The notes beneath the pieces were generated by a model, which searched no databases, was not told the DNA's origin, and worked only from the letters and a program-made list of their open reading frames with translations. Shown in pieces: positions 41,063-47,753 of a DNA stretch of 49,477 nucleotides. This stretch comes from Hungatella sp. UBA5385 (lineage in GTDB: Bacteria > Bacillota > Clostridia > Lachnospirales > Lachnospiraceae). Position 1 is the first letter of the stretch. Every line of letters begins with the position of its first letter. The stretch covers positions 562 to 50,038 of the forward strand of contig DHOR01000025.1 of NCBI GenBank assembly GCA_002409995.1, given 5' to 3'. The translations under genes and the position numbers were made by a program.

Positions 41063-41212
41063 TATGCACACAAATACTTCCTTTTTTAGCGGTTTTTCAA
41101 CAAATAAGAACTTTACTATTAAAAAAAAGGATGCTATGCTTAAAAGGTGCGACATGTAAAGAATATGTATATAACATGTAAACTAAAATCAGGAATAGGA
41201 TAAGGTAAAGAC

Positions 41213-42262
41213 ATGGATCTATCATTCTCATTTTTCTGGCAGCAGCTGACTACCAGCCCTGCTCTAATGATCACAGTGTTTCTCACATTGTGCGTAATCT
41301 TTGTAAACGGTTGGACTGATGCTCCTAATGCAATTGCAACCTGTGTATCCACCCGTTCTATGGATGTGGACTTAGCAATTATTATGGCAGCTATTTTTAA
41401 CTTTCTTGGAGTTCTGGTAATGACCATGATTAACTCCACAGTTGCCATGACTATCAGCAACATGGTTAACTTTCACGGCAGCTCTGATGCACTGGTTGCA
41501 CTATGCGCCGCATTATTCGCCATTGTGGTATGGGCGGTAATGGCATGGTACTTTGGTATTCCCACCAGTGAAAGCCACGCATTGATTGCCGGACTTTCCG
41601 GAGCAGCCATTGCTCTTCAGGGAGGATTAAGCGGTATTAATGGTTCCGAATGGATTAAAGTTATCTACGGCCTTGGTTTATCTACACTCTTAGGCTTTTT
41701 CAGCGGTTATGGAACCTGTAAAGCTGTATCCTGGTTATTCCGCAATCAGGATCGCCGTAAAACTGATGGATTCTTCAAGTATGCTCAGATTGGCAGCGCT
41801 GCTGCTATGGCATTTATGCACGGTGCTCAGGACGGGCAGAAGTTTATGGGTGTACTGATTCTTGGCATTTTCCTTGTAAATGGAACTGAGATGGGTGGTG
41901 GAGTTGCCCTACCAGTCTGGATGATGCTGTTATGTTCTGTTGTTATGGGTGTGGGAACCTCCATCGGCGGTAAGAAGATCATCAAATCCGTTGGTATGGA
42001 CATGGTACGTCTGGAGAAATATCAGGGCTTTTCCGCAGATTTAGCGGCTGCCTTCTGTTTGCTGCTCTCTTCTCTATTCGGTATTCCGGTCAGCACTACT
42101 CATACAAAAACTACTGCTATTATGGGTGTAGGCGCAGTAAAGCGTCTCTCTGCTATTAACTTTAAAGTGGTTAAGGATATGGTTCTAACCTGGTTCTTAA
42201 CATTCCCCGGCTGTGGTCTCATTGGTTTTCTAATGGCCAAGCTGTTTATGATAATATTCTAA
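41213..42262 (+). CDS. pit: Pit family inorganic phosphate transporter
   Basis: This 349-residue integral membrane protein has about ten helices. Two copies of the Pit signature are visible: GWTDAPNAIATCVSTRSM near residues 33-50 and GIPVSTTHTKTTAIMGVGAV near the C-terminus, plus GIPTSESHALIAGLSGAAIA and FMHGAQDGQKFMG. It imports phosphate, usually as a metal-phosphate complex with H+. The start follows AAGGTAAAG. It is followed by a DUF47 gene 36 bases downstream, the common Pit partner. A Pho-box-like array lies upstream. Confidence 0.95.
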   Translation: MDLSFSFFWQQLTTSPALMITVFLTLCVIFVNGWTDAPNAIATCVSTRSMDVDLAIIMAAIFNFLGVLVMTMINSTVAMTISNMVNFHGSSDALVALCAALFAIVVWAVMAWYFGIPTSESHALIAGLSGAAIALQGGLSGINGSEWIKVIYGLGLSTLLGFFSGYGTCKAVSWLFRNQDRRKTDGFFKYAQIGSAAAMAFMHGAQDGQKFMGVLILGIFLVNGTEMGGGVALPVWMMLLCSVVMGVGTSIGGKKIIKSVGMDMVRLEKYQGFSADLAAAFCLLLSSLFGIPVSTTHTKTTAIMGVGAVKRLSAINFKVVKDMVLTWFLTFPGCGLIGFLMAKLFMIIF

Positions 42263-42298
42263 GAACCTTAACAGGATTAAACAAAAGGAGATACCGAT

Positions 42299-42922
42299 AT
42301 GTCTAGGAAAAGTGATAATTACTATTTTGATAATTTTATCCAGTGTGTAGAGTGCAGCTGTAAGGCAGCTGAGATGCTGGAGGAAAACTTTATTAATTTT
42401 GATCCTGCCAAGCTGCAGGATGATTTAGACAAGCTTCATTTAATTGAGCATGACGCTGATGAGAAAAAGCATGAGATGATGGGTGTGCTCTTAAAAGCAT
42501 TTATCACTCCCATTGAGCGTGAGGATATCAGCCTCTTAAGCCAGAGTATTGATACTGTAACAGACCGTATTGAGGATGTCCTCATCCGTGTATATATCAA
42601 CAATGTACAGTTTATCCGCCCTGAAGCAATTGAATTTACAAAAGTAATTATTCGCTGCTGTCAGGCTCTTAAAGAAGTCATGGAGGAATTTGCAGACTTT
42701 AAAAAGTCTAAAACCCTTCACAAGCTGATTATTGAGATTAACGCTCTGGAAGAGGAAGGCGACCGCCTCTACATCAAATCCATGAGAAAGCTTCATACAG
42801 AGGTTACAGATCCTCTTGAGGTTATTGCATGGAGAGAGATCTACGATTATCTTGAGAAATGCTGCGATGCATGTGAACATGTTGCAGATGCTGTAGAAAG
42901 CGTTATTATGAAGAATTCCTAA
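42299..42922 (+). CDS. DUF47 (PhoU-like) protein, Pit accessory
   Basis: This 207-residue cytosolic helical protein resembles PhoU, with metal-binding-type acidic motifs (KLHLIEHDADEKKHEM, EEEGDRLYIKSM, YLEKCCDACEHVADAVESV). DUF47 proteins are encoded beside Pit transporters and are thought to modulate their activity. The start follows AAAGGAG (42282-42288). It is the second gene of the pit operon, with a terminator directly after. Confidence 0.94.
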   Translation: MSRKSDNYYFDNFIQCVECSCKAAEMLEENFINFDPAKLQDDLDKLHLIEHDADEKKHEMMGVLLKAFITPIEREDISLLSQSIDTVTDRIEDVLIRVYINNVQFIRPEAIEFTKVIIRCCQALKEVMEEFADFKKSKTLHKLIIEINALEEEGDRLYIKSMRKLHTEVTDPLEVIAWREIYDYLEKCCDACEHVADAVESVIMKNS

Positions 42923-42929
42923 TAAAGTA

Positions 42930-42971
42930 AAACCCTCAGACAATGGATATTTTCCTGCTGAGGGTTTTCTT
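42930..42971 (+). terminator. Terminator of the pit operon
   Basis: AAACCCTCAG (42930-42939) pairs with CTGAGGGTTT (42958-42967), followed by TCTT. It starts eight bases after the stop codon. Confidence 0.88.
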
Positions 42972-43100
42972 GCGTTTATTGCTAATCGCCAATTTCTCCC
43001 AATAAGGACTGATTTCCTTGCACTTCTTTCATTCCTGTGGTATACATTATAAGGCTAAAGGCTCATTCTTAGCAAATACTAACATATAAGGACGGACCCC

Positions 43101-43940
43101 ATGGATTCACTTCACTATACCCCAAAAGAAATTGTTCAGAAATATAACGAAAAATCTATTTTAAAAACTACTTATAATCGGAAACAGCTTCTTCTTACAG
43201 CTGTTTTTGCAGGAATCTTTATTGCTGCAGGTGCCCAGGCAAGCAGTCTGGCAAGCCATGCAGTCACCAATGCAGGTCTTGCAAAGCTTGTGGCAGGTGC
43301 TATATTCCCGGTAGGTCTCATGATGATTATCTTCCTTGGAGGCGAGCTATTTACAAGCGGCTGCATGATGTCTATGGCATTTATGGGAAAGAAGATCTCA
43401 TTTTCTTCCTTCCTCACCACTCTAGGCATTATCTACATAGGCAATTTTCTGGGTGCGCTGCTGATCAGTCTCTTGATTTCAGCTTCCGGCCAGCTTGATT
43501 TCTCTCACGGGGCCCTTGGTGCTTATACGATTAAGGCAGCTTTGGGCAAGGTTAATCTTTCCTTTGGAAATGCATTCTTTTCCGGTATTCTCTGCAATAT
43601 TTTAGTCTGCTCCGCTGTGTTAATGGCTGTTGCTGCAAAGGATATTACCGGGAAAATACTGGCCATCTTCTTCCCTATTATGGCATTTGTAGTATCTGGA
43701 TTTGAACACTGCATTGCCAATATGTACTATATTCCATCGGGAATATTCGCTTCCATGAACAGTGATTATGTTCAGGCTGCATCTGAATCCTATGGGATTA
43801 CGGAGGAGATGATTACGGCTTTGAATTGGAAGAATTTTGTATTTGCTAATCTGGTTCCGGTGACTTTGGGGAATATTGTTGGCGGTTCTGTATTAATTGG
43901 CGGGATTTGTTATTATCTTTATTTGAAATCTGGTGATTAG
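43101..43940 (+). CDS. Formate/nitrite transporter (FNT) family channel
   Basis: This 279-residue pentameric-type anion channel has six helices. FNT features are the broken-helix motif FLGGELFTSGCMM and GFEHCIANMYYIPSG with the central conserved histidine. Members carry formate, nitrite or hydrosulfide. The substrate cannot be chosen from sequence alone; a cysteine desulfidase-like gene three kilobases away makes hydrosulfide worth considering. The start follows AAGGACGG. It is monocistronic, ending at a bidirectional terminator. Confidence 0.92.
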   Translation: MDSLHYTPKEIVQKYNEKSILKTTYNRKQLLLTAVFAGIFIAAGAQASSLASHAVTNAGLAKLVAGAIFPVGLMMIIFLGGELFTSGCMMSMAFMGKKISFSSFLTTLGIIYIGNFLGALLISLLISASGQLDFSHGALGAYTIKAALGKVNLSFGNAFFSGILCNILVCSAVLMAVAAKDITGKILAIFFPIMAFVVSGFEHCIANMYYIPSGIFASMNSDYVQAASESYGITEEMITALNWKNFVFANLVPVTLGNIVGGSVLIGGICYYLYLKSGD

Positions 43941-43984
43941 GTAGTGTAGCTAATTGAGATTTCTTCATTGTCATTAATTGCACT

Positions 43985-44018
43985 AAAAAGAGTCATCTAA
44001 GGTTAGTTGACTCTTTTT
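43985..44018. terminator. Bidirectional terminator between the FNT gene and the type III toxin gene
   Basis: AAAAAGAGTCA (43985-43995) pairs perfectly with TGACTCTTTTT (44008-44018). A- and T-tracts on both sides let it serve the plus-strand channel gene and the minus-strand toxin gene ending at 44024. Confidence 0.9.
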
Positions 44019-44023
44019 AATAT

Positions 44024-44560
44024 TTAATCTTCAGTCTCTATGATATTAGTAACAGCCGCTTCTTGTTCTGCTTGAAGTTCTTCTAATAAATGATTTTTAA
44101 TATCTGATATATGTTGTCTGAAACGATTAGGATTGCTATTTTCCCATGCCAAAACACGCTTTACTTTTCTTTGTAATTCTGATAATAATCTTTTATTCTT
44201 AATTACATACAATTTCTTGGTATAAACGCCCAGATATTCTCTTTCTATATATTTATCTGTAATCGGAACTACATCAGATATAAAGAATATTGAGGTCACA
44301 ACATCAATTTTTCCAATATGATAGTAACACGATCTTATATCTCTTTCATTATAGTTCATATATTTTTCGATTCTTTTTTTAGCATCAGGAGTTCGATGGT
44401 TAAAATTACCAACAGGTATTGCCCAACATATATCATCATTTTCTGATAACTTCATTAAACAAACAACCGGTCTTTCTTTAGAGTCAGCCCACTTGCCACC
44501 TAAAATTCTTACTAAATTATAAAAATCACTTTTCCCAAAATATACCGCATTTTCTTGCAT
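44024..44560 (-). CDS. Type III toxin-antitoxin system toxin (ToxN/CptN/TenpN-like endoribonuclease)
   Basis: This 178-residue soluble basic protein opens with a strand-rich region (RPVVCLMKLSENDDICWAIPV, then SCYYHIGKIDVVTSIFFISD and VVPITDKYIEREYLG) followed by charged helices. This matches the compact MazF-like fold of type III toxins, which cut RNA including their own antitoxin transcript. The decisive evidence is upstream: three 42-44-base RNA repeats, then a terminator hairpin, then the toxin ribosome site AGGAGA (44565-44570) and ATG 44560. I cannot choose firmly among the ToxN, CptN and TenpN subfamilies; two to three repeats of 42-44 bases are closest to CptIN or TenpIN. Confidence 0.85.
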   Translation of the reverse strand: MQENAVYFGKSDFYNLVRILGGKWADSKERPVVCLMKLSENDDICWAIPVGNFNHRTPDAKKRIEKYMNYNERDIRSCYYHIGKIDVVTSIFFISDVVPITDKYIEREYLGVYTKKLYVIKNKRLLSELQRKVKRVLAWENSNPNRFRQHISDIKNHLLEELQAEQEAAVTNIIETED

Positions 44561-44576
44561 GCATTCTCCTATGTAA

Positions 44577-44604
44577 AAAGCCCTATTAAAATTAATAGGG
44601 CTTT
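44577..44604 (-). terminator. Attenuating terminator between antitoxin RNA repeats and toxin
   Basis: On the minus strand, AAAGCCCTATTAA pairs perfectly with TTAATAGGGCTTT (13-base arms, 2-base loop), followed by TTACAT, for a five-T tract in all. It lies six bases before the toxin ribosome site. In type III systems such a hairpin lets only part of the transcription reach the toxin, so the antitoxin RNA stays in excess. Confidence 0.88.
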
Positions 44605-44732
44605 ACAATGTTTGTTGTCCTACATTGTGAAAGGTATTTGTCTCGTACAATGTTTCTTTGCTGCACATTGCGAAGCATATTTGTAAATATACAATGTTTG
44701 TTGTCCTACATTGTGAAAGGTGGAATCAATTA
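44604..44732 (-). ncRNA. Type III antitoxin RNA: three tandem pseudoknot repeats
   Basis: Three repeats lie at 44690-44727, 44646-44689 and 44604-44645 (5' to 3' in the RNA; periods 44 and 42). Each contains CAATGT, a short loop and ACATTGTA on the minus strand. Within each unit (A/G)CAAUGU can pair with ACAUUGU, while a 5' triplet can pair with the triplet that follows the first stem strand: CCU with AGG in units 1 and 3, UGC with GCA in unit 2. That changed but still complementary triplet supports an H-type pseudoknot, as in ToxI and CptI. A perfect 6-pair hairpin (44722-44739) overlaps the 5' end. Confidence 0.85.
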
Positions 44733-44747
44733 AGATTCCTTAACTAA

Positions 44748-44776
44748 AGTATATATGAAATTAGAGAAAAATGCAA
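44748..44776 (-). promoter_or_regulatory. Candidate promoter of the type III antitoxin RNA
   Basis: On the minus strand TATACT (44753 down to 44748) is a good -10. At 17 bases upstream TTGCAT (44776 down to 44771) is a weak -35. The predicted start near 44741 would put the GGAATC/GATTCC hairpin at the 5' end of the RNA. The -35 abuts a tandem 27-base repeat. Confidence 0.5.
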
Positions 44777-44828
44777 GTCGGAAAGTTTGGTTTTATCTTG
44801 ACAGTCGGAAAGTTTGGTTTTATCTTGA
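44776..44828. repeat. Tandem direct repeat, two 26-base copies with period 27
   Basis: Positions 44776-44801 and 44803-44828 are identical over 26 bases (beginning AGTCGGAAAG and ending TTATCTTGA), separated by one base. The array lies immediately upstream of the antitoxin RNA promoter. It may be a binding site for a regulator or the remnant end of a transposable element; nothing in the sequence decides between these. Confidence 0.85.
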
Positions 44829-45005
44829 ATCGTCTAGTATTATATCAATATATGCAATTTGTCTATAAAAATTACTAATTCATCTCTAAAGTAATTATAG
44901 CATGTTGCTATATCTATTTATTACCCTGTTTCTTGAATCAAAATTATTTGTTATTTTTAGTTTTTTTAAATGAAGTAAACGTCAATCCCTTTCTACAAAT
45001 CTCTA
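44829..45005. other. AT-rich intergenic DNA between the toxin-antitoxin locus and the MBL/TetR operon
   Basis: About 180 bases, very AT-rich, with no gene. Small inverted repeats are present, such as AATTACT (44870-44876) with AGTAATT (44890-44896) and TAGCA (44898-44902) with TGCTA (44906-44910). No function is apparent. Confidence 0.5.
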
Positions 45006-45033
45006 TTGACAAACTAATCCAATTAGTTATAAT
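45006..45033 (+). promoter_or_regulatory. SigA-type promoter of the MBL/TetR operon
   Basis: TTGACA (45006-45011), a 16-base spacer and a perfect TATAAT (45028-45033). It leads to the start codon at 45065. Confidence 0.85.
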
Positions 45034-45048
45034 ACTAATATAATTAGT
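45013..45048. promoter_or_regulatory. Paired TetR-type operator
   Basis: Two identical dyads ACTAAT-N3-ATTAGT lie at 45013-45027 and 45034-45048, 21 bases apart centre to centre (two helical turns). The first fills the promoter spacer and the second lies just after the -10. The arrangement suggests two repressor dimers on one face of the DNA, and autoregulation by the TetR protein encoded in the operon. Confidence 0.8.
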
Positions 45049-45064
45049 TAAAGAAGGAGCGCGT

Positions 45065-45775
45065 ATGAAAATCACAACCTATAAAAATCTACATCAGCTA
45101 ACCATATTAGGCAGAATTTTCCCCATTAACTGCTATGTTTATGAGGAGCCGGACAGTCTCACAGTCATTGATATCGGCACCTCACTCTTTTGCAAACATC
45201 TGATACATCTGAGTAAAAAACTGAACAAGCCCATTAAAAATATTCTTTTCACTCATCCACATAGTGATCATATTTCCGGATTGGATGATTTGAAAAAGCG
45301 AATTCCCAGTGTAATGGTCCATCTTTCAGAACGCGATTATCTTCTGATGAAAGGAAATCCCTCTGCTGCCGCCATAGACGGTCTTCAGATTAAGGGTCAG
45401 TTTGCTAAAATAGACACAGAGCCTGATATTCTTATAACAGACGGTATGATAATCGGATCTCTACATGCAATTGCCACTCCCGGACATCCCCCCGGTTCTA
45501 TGTCCTTTTATAATGAGAATAATGGAATTATCATAGTAGGTGATGCCATGCAGACTGCCTGCGGACTGGCTGTTGCCGGAGATAAAAGATTTTTCTTTCC
45601 ATTTCCCGCACTTGCAACCTGGAATAAGGAACTAGCTGTAGACAGCGCAATAAAACTGTCTAAGCTGAAAATTAATGCTCTTGCTGCAGGTCATGGTGAT
45701 CTCCTGATCAATCCCAAGGAATCAATCCTTATGGTTATTGACAGAGCCGGCAGAAAGCTGAGGCTGACAACATGA
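45065..45775 (+). CDS. MBL-fold metallo-hydrolase
   Basis: This 236-residue cytosolic protein has the metallo-beta-lactamase fold: FPINCYVYEE, LTVIDIGTS, the metal motif THPHSDHISG (H-x-H-x-D-H), TPGHPPGSMSFY and GDAMQT, with a last histidine in AAGHGD. It is of the glyoxalase-II or quorum-lactonase-like size class; the substrate is unknown. The start follows AAGGAG (45053-45058). It overlaps the TetR gene by four bases (ATGA), so the TetR protein probably senses a substrate or product of this enzyme. Confidence 0.92.
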   Translation: MKITTYKNLHQLTILGRIFPINCYVYEEPDSLTVIDIGTSLFCKHLIHLSKKLNKPIKNILFTHPHSDHISGLDDLKKRIPSVMVHLSERDYLLMKGNPSAAAIDGLQIKGQFAKIDTEPDILITDGMIIGSLHAIATPGHPPGSMSFYNENNGIIIVGDAMQTACGLAVAGDKRFFFPFPALATWNKELAVDSAIKLSKLKINALAAGHGDLLINPKESILMVIDRAGRKLRLTT

Positions 45776-46332
45776 GAAGAAATGCTATTACAAAGGAACA
45801 GATTCTGAATACAGCCATATCCCTTGCTGATAGAAATGGGTTGAAGAATCTGGCACTTAAAGACATTGCCTTGGAGCTTGGAATTAAAACGCCCTCTCTC
45901 TACAATCATATTAAGGGTCTGGAAGATGTTTATAATCAAATGGCTCTGTATGGTCTTAAAATGCTGAAAGAAGCTATTATAAATTCTGTGGCAGGAATTG
46001 CAGGCCGAGATGCCTTATATGCGGCTGCCCGGGCTTACAGGGGCTTTGCTTCCACTTACCCCAGTCTTTATGAGAGCACTCAGTGGGTAAAAGCCTGGAA
46101 TGAGGACGAAACGAAAAGGGAAGCTGATGATATTGTGGAGATTCTATCAAAGATACTACTGCCCTTCCATCTGTCTCACCACGAGTCCATTCATGTAATC
46201 AGAACATTAAGAAGCTATCTCCACGGATTCTCTTCTCTGGAAATCAACAGCTCCTTTGGTTTGGACACAGATATCTCTACAAGCTTTGAAACTGGCCTGC
46301 AGCTTATTATTGAGGGGATTCCTCTACCATAG
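45772..46332 (+). CDS. TetR/AcrR family regulator (TetR_C_33/WHG domain)
   Basis: This 186-residue repressor has an N-terminal HTH at about residues 8-52 (TKEQILNTAISLADRNGLKN, LALKDIALELGIKTPSLYNHI) and a C-terminal ligand domain of the WHG-like type (YAAARAYRGFASTYPSLYES, LRSYLHGFSSLEINSSFGLD, ending FETGLQLIIEGI). It is translationally coupled to the MBL gene. The paired palindrome in the operon promoter is its likely operator. Confidence 0.93.
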   Translation: MRRNAITKEQILNTAISLADRNGLKNLALKDIALELGIKTPSLYNHIKGLEDVYNQMALYGLKMLKEAIINSVAGIAGRDALYAAARAYRGFASTYPSLYESTQWVKAWNEDETKREADDIVEILSKILLPFHLSHHESIHVIRTLRSYLHGFSSLEINSSFGLDTDISTSFETGLQLIIEGIPLP

Positions 46333-46561
46333 GCGGAGGCAGGGACTGGAAGAATGGGTCTATGGATATTATGAGGTTTTAAATGATGGTCTAAAAATGG
46401 GACTTCCCATGACAGTCTGGTCCTCTTACAAACCCTATGTAGATTCCCGGTTATAAAAATATTTTTTATAAAGCAAATAAAACCTTTAAAACCCTTGTGT
46501 TTTCAGGGAATTACAAGCATAGATCTTACGCTCCAAAAGGTAGAAATTCTATGCTTGTCAT
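46333..46561. other. Intergenic region with a long hairpin, upstream of the betaine transporter promoter
   Basis: About 230 bases without a credible gene. ACAAGCATAGA and TCTATGCTTGT form a perfect 11-base-arm hairpin (about 46512-46557) with a 24-base loop and no T-tract. It could terminate the TetR transcript weakly or bind a protein. A short open frame ending at 46456 is discussed among the rejected items. Confidence 0.5.
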
Positions 46562-46600
46562 TTGACAAAAGTAACAACCTCGAAGTATAATAGGGTTGTT
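46562..46600 (+). promoter_or_regulatory. Promoter with dyad upstream of the betaine ABC operon
   Basis: TTGACA (46562-46567), an 18-base spacer and TATAAT (46586-46591). AACAACC (46573-46579) and GGTTGTT (46594-46600) form a perfect 7-base dyad bracketing the -10, so a repressor, possibly osmotic control, may bind here. Confidence 0.7.
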
Positions 46601-46627
46601 TTGTTGAAATGAAAGGAGAAATTGCTA

Positions 46628-47752
46628 TTGATTAGATTTGAAAATATAACTAAAAAGTATAAAGATACAACCATACTTTCCAATCTGTCCTTTTCCATTA
46701 ATAAGGGTGAGCTGGTAGCTATTATCGGTGCCAGCGGCTGTGGAAAAACAACATCTTTAAAAATGATCAACAGGCTGATCGTTCCCACATCAGGGAAAAT
46801 CTTCATTGATGATGAGGATATCAGCAAGAAGGACATGATCCAACTGCGAAGGAATATGGGATATGTGATTCAGCAGACAGGACTGTTCCCTCATATGACC
46901 ATTCGTCAAAATATTGAGCTGATCCCTAAAATTGAAAAGTATGAACACGAAAAGCTGGTGCAGCAGACTAAGGATTTACTGGTTATGGTTGGACTTGATC
47001 CAGAGGAATACATGGACCGTTATCCAGTGGAGCTTAGCGGTGGACAGCAGCAAAGAGTTGGCGTTGCCCGTGCATTTGCAACCGATCCGGAGATTATCCT
47101 TATGGATGAACCATTTTCCGCTCTGGACCCTATCACCCGTTCCAACTTACAAGATGAGCTGATTCATTTACAGTCAACCTTGCGAAAAACCATCGTCTTT
47201 GTTACTCACGACATGGATGAGGCGATTAAGCTGGCTGACAGAATCTGCATTATGGACAAAGGAAACATCGTACAATATGACACACCTGAAAACATACTAA
47301 AATCACCAGCCAACGATTTTGTCACTGAATTTGTAGGCAAAAACCGTGTATGGACTTCACCTGAATACATTAAGGCTGAGGATATTATGTTGGATCACCC
47401 GGTGACCTGCTCAGCCAGCATTTCACTTTTCAGATGTGTAGAAAAAATGAGAACTTCAAAGGTTGACAGCTTAATGGTTATCAGTAAACATACCAGACAG
47501 CTGAAAGGCATTATTTCCGCAAAACAAATTACTGCAAAGCAAGATAAATCTCTGTTAGTGTCTGAAGTCATGACAAGTGACTATATACATGTATCTCCCG
47601 AAGATACCATTCTGGATGTTCTTAAAATCGTTAATGACAATAACGTCTCTTATATTCCCGTAGTAGGCGATAATCGTGAACTCCTTGGGCTGATCACCAA
47701 AAGCAGTCTGGTAACAACCTTAAGTCAGCAGTATATCGAGGAGGAGGAATAG
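46628..47752 (+). CDS. opuCA: Glycine betaine/carnitine/choline ABC transporter ATPase with CBS domains
   Basis: This 374-residue ATP-binding subunit energises osmoprotectant uptake. The Walker A GASGCGKTT, Q-loop region, signature LSGGQQQR, Walker B IILMDEP and the switch histidine (VFVTHD) are present. Two C-terminal CBS domains follow at about residues 255-370 (AEDIMLDHPVTC, SEVMTSDYIHVSPEDTILDV); in OpuA-type relatives these sense ionic strength or c-di-AMP. I favour TTG 46628 as the start because the GGAG at 46615-46618 is correctly spaced from it; TTG 46622 is an alternative. It is followed after one base by the permease gene. Confidence 0.95.
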   Translation: MIRFENITKKYKDTTILSNLSFSINKGELVAIIGASGCGKTTSLKMINRLIVPTSGKIFIDDEDISKKDMIQLRRNMGYVIQQTGLFPHMTIRQNIELIPKIEKYEHEKLVQQTKDLLVMVGLDPEEYMDRYPVELSGGQQQRVGVARAFATDPEIILMDEPFSALDPITRSNLQDELIHLQSTLRKTIVFVTHDMDEAIKLADRICIMDKGNIVQYDTPENILKSPANDFVTEFVGKNRVWTSPEYIKAEDIMLDHPVTCSASISLFRCVEKMRTSKVDSLMVISKHTRQLKGIISAKQITAKQDKSLLVSEVMTSDYIHVSPEDTILDVLKIVNDNNVSYIPVVGDNRELLGLITKSSLVTTLSQQYIEEEE

Positions 47753-47753
47753 A

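Noticed and set aside
44604..44727. Three spaced repeats resembling a short CRISPR array
   Set aside because: The units are contiguous with no unique spacers, differ from one another, have no cas genes nearby, and end in a terminator before a toxin-sized gene. A type III antitoxin RNA explains them better.
46256..46456. Open frame of 66 codons overlapping the end of the TetR gene; the part after 46333 (EEWVYGYYEVLNDG) looks somewhat protein-like
   Set aside because: Its start lies inside the TetR gene in another frame and it has no ribosome site. At most it could be a small gene remnant; there is not enough to call it.
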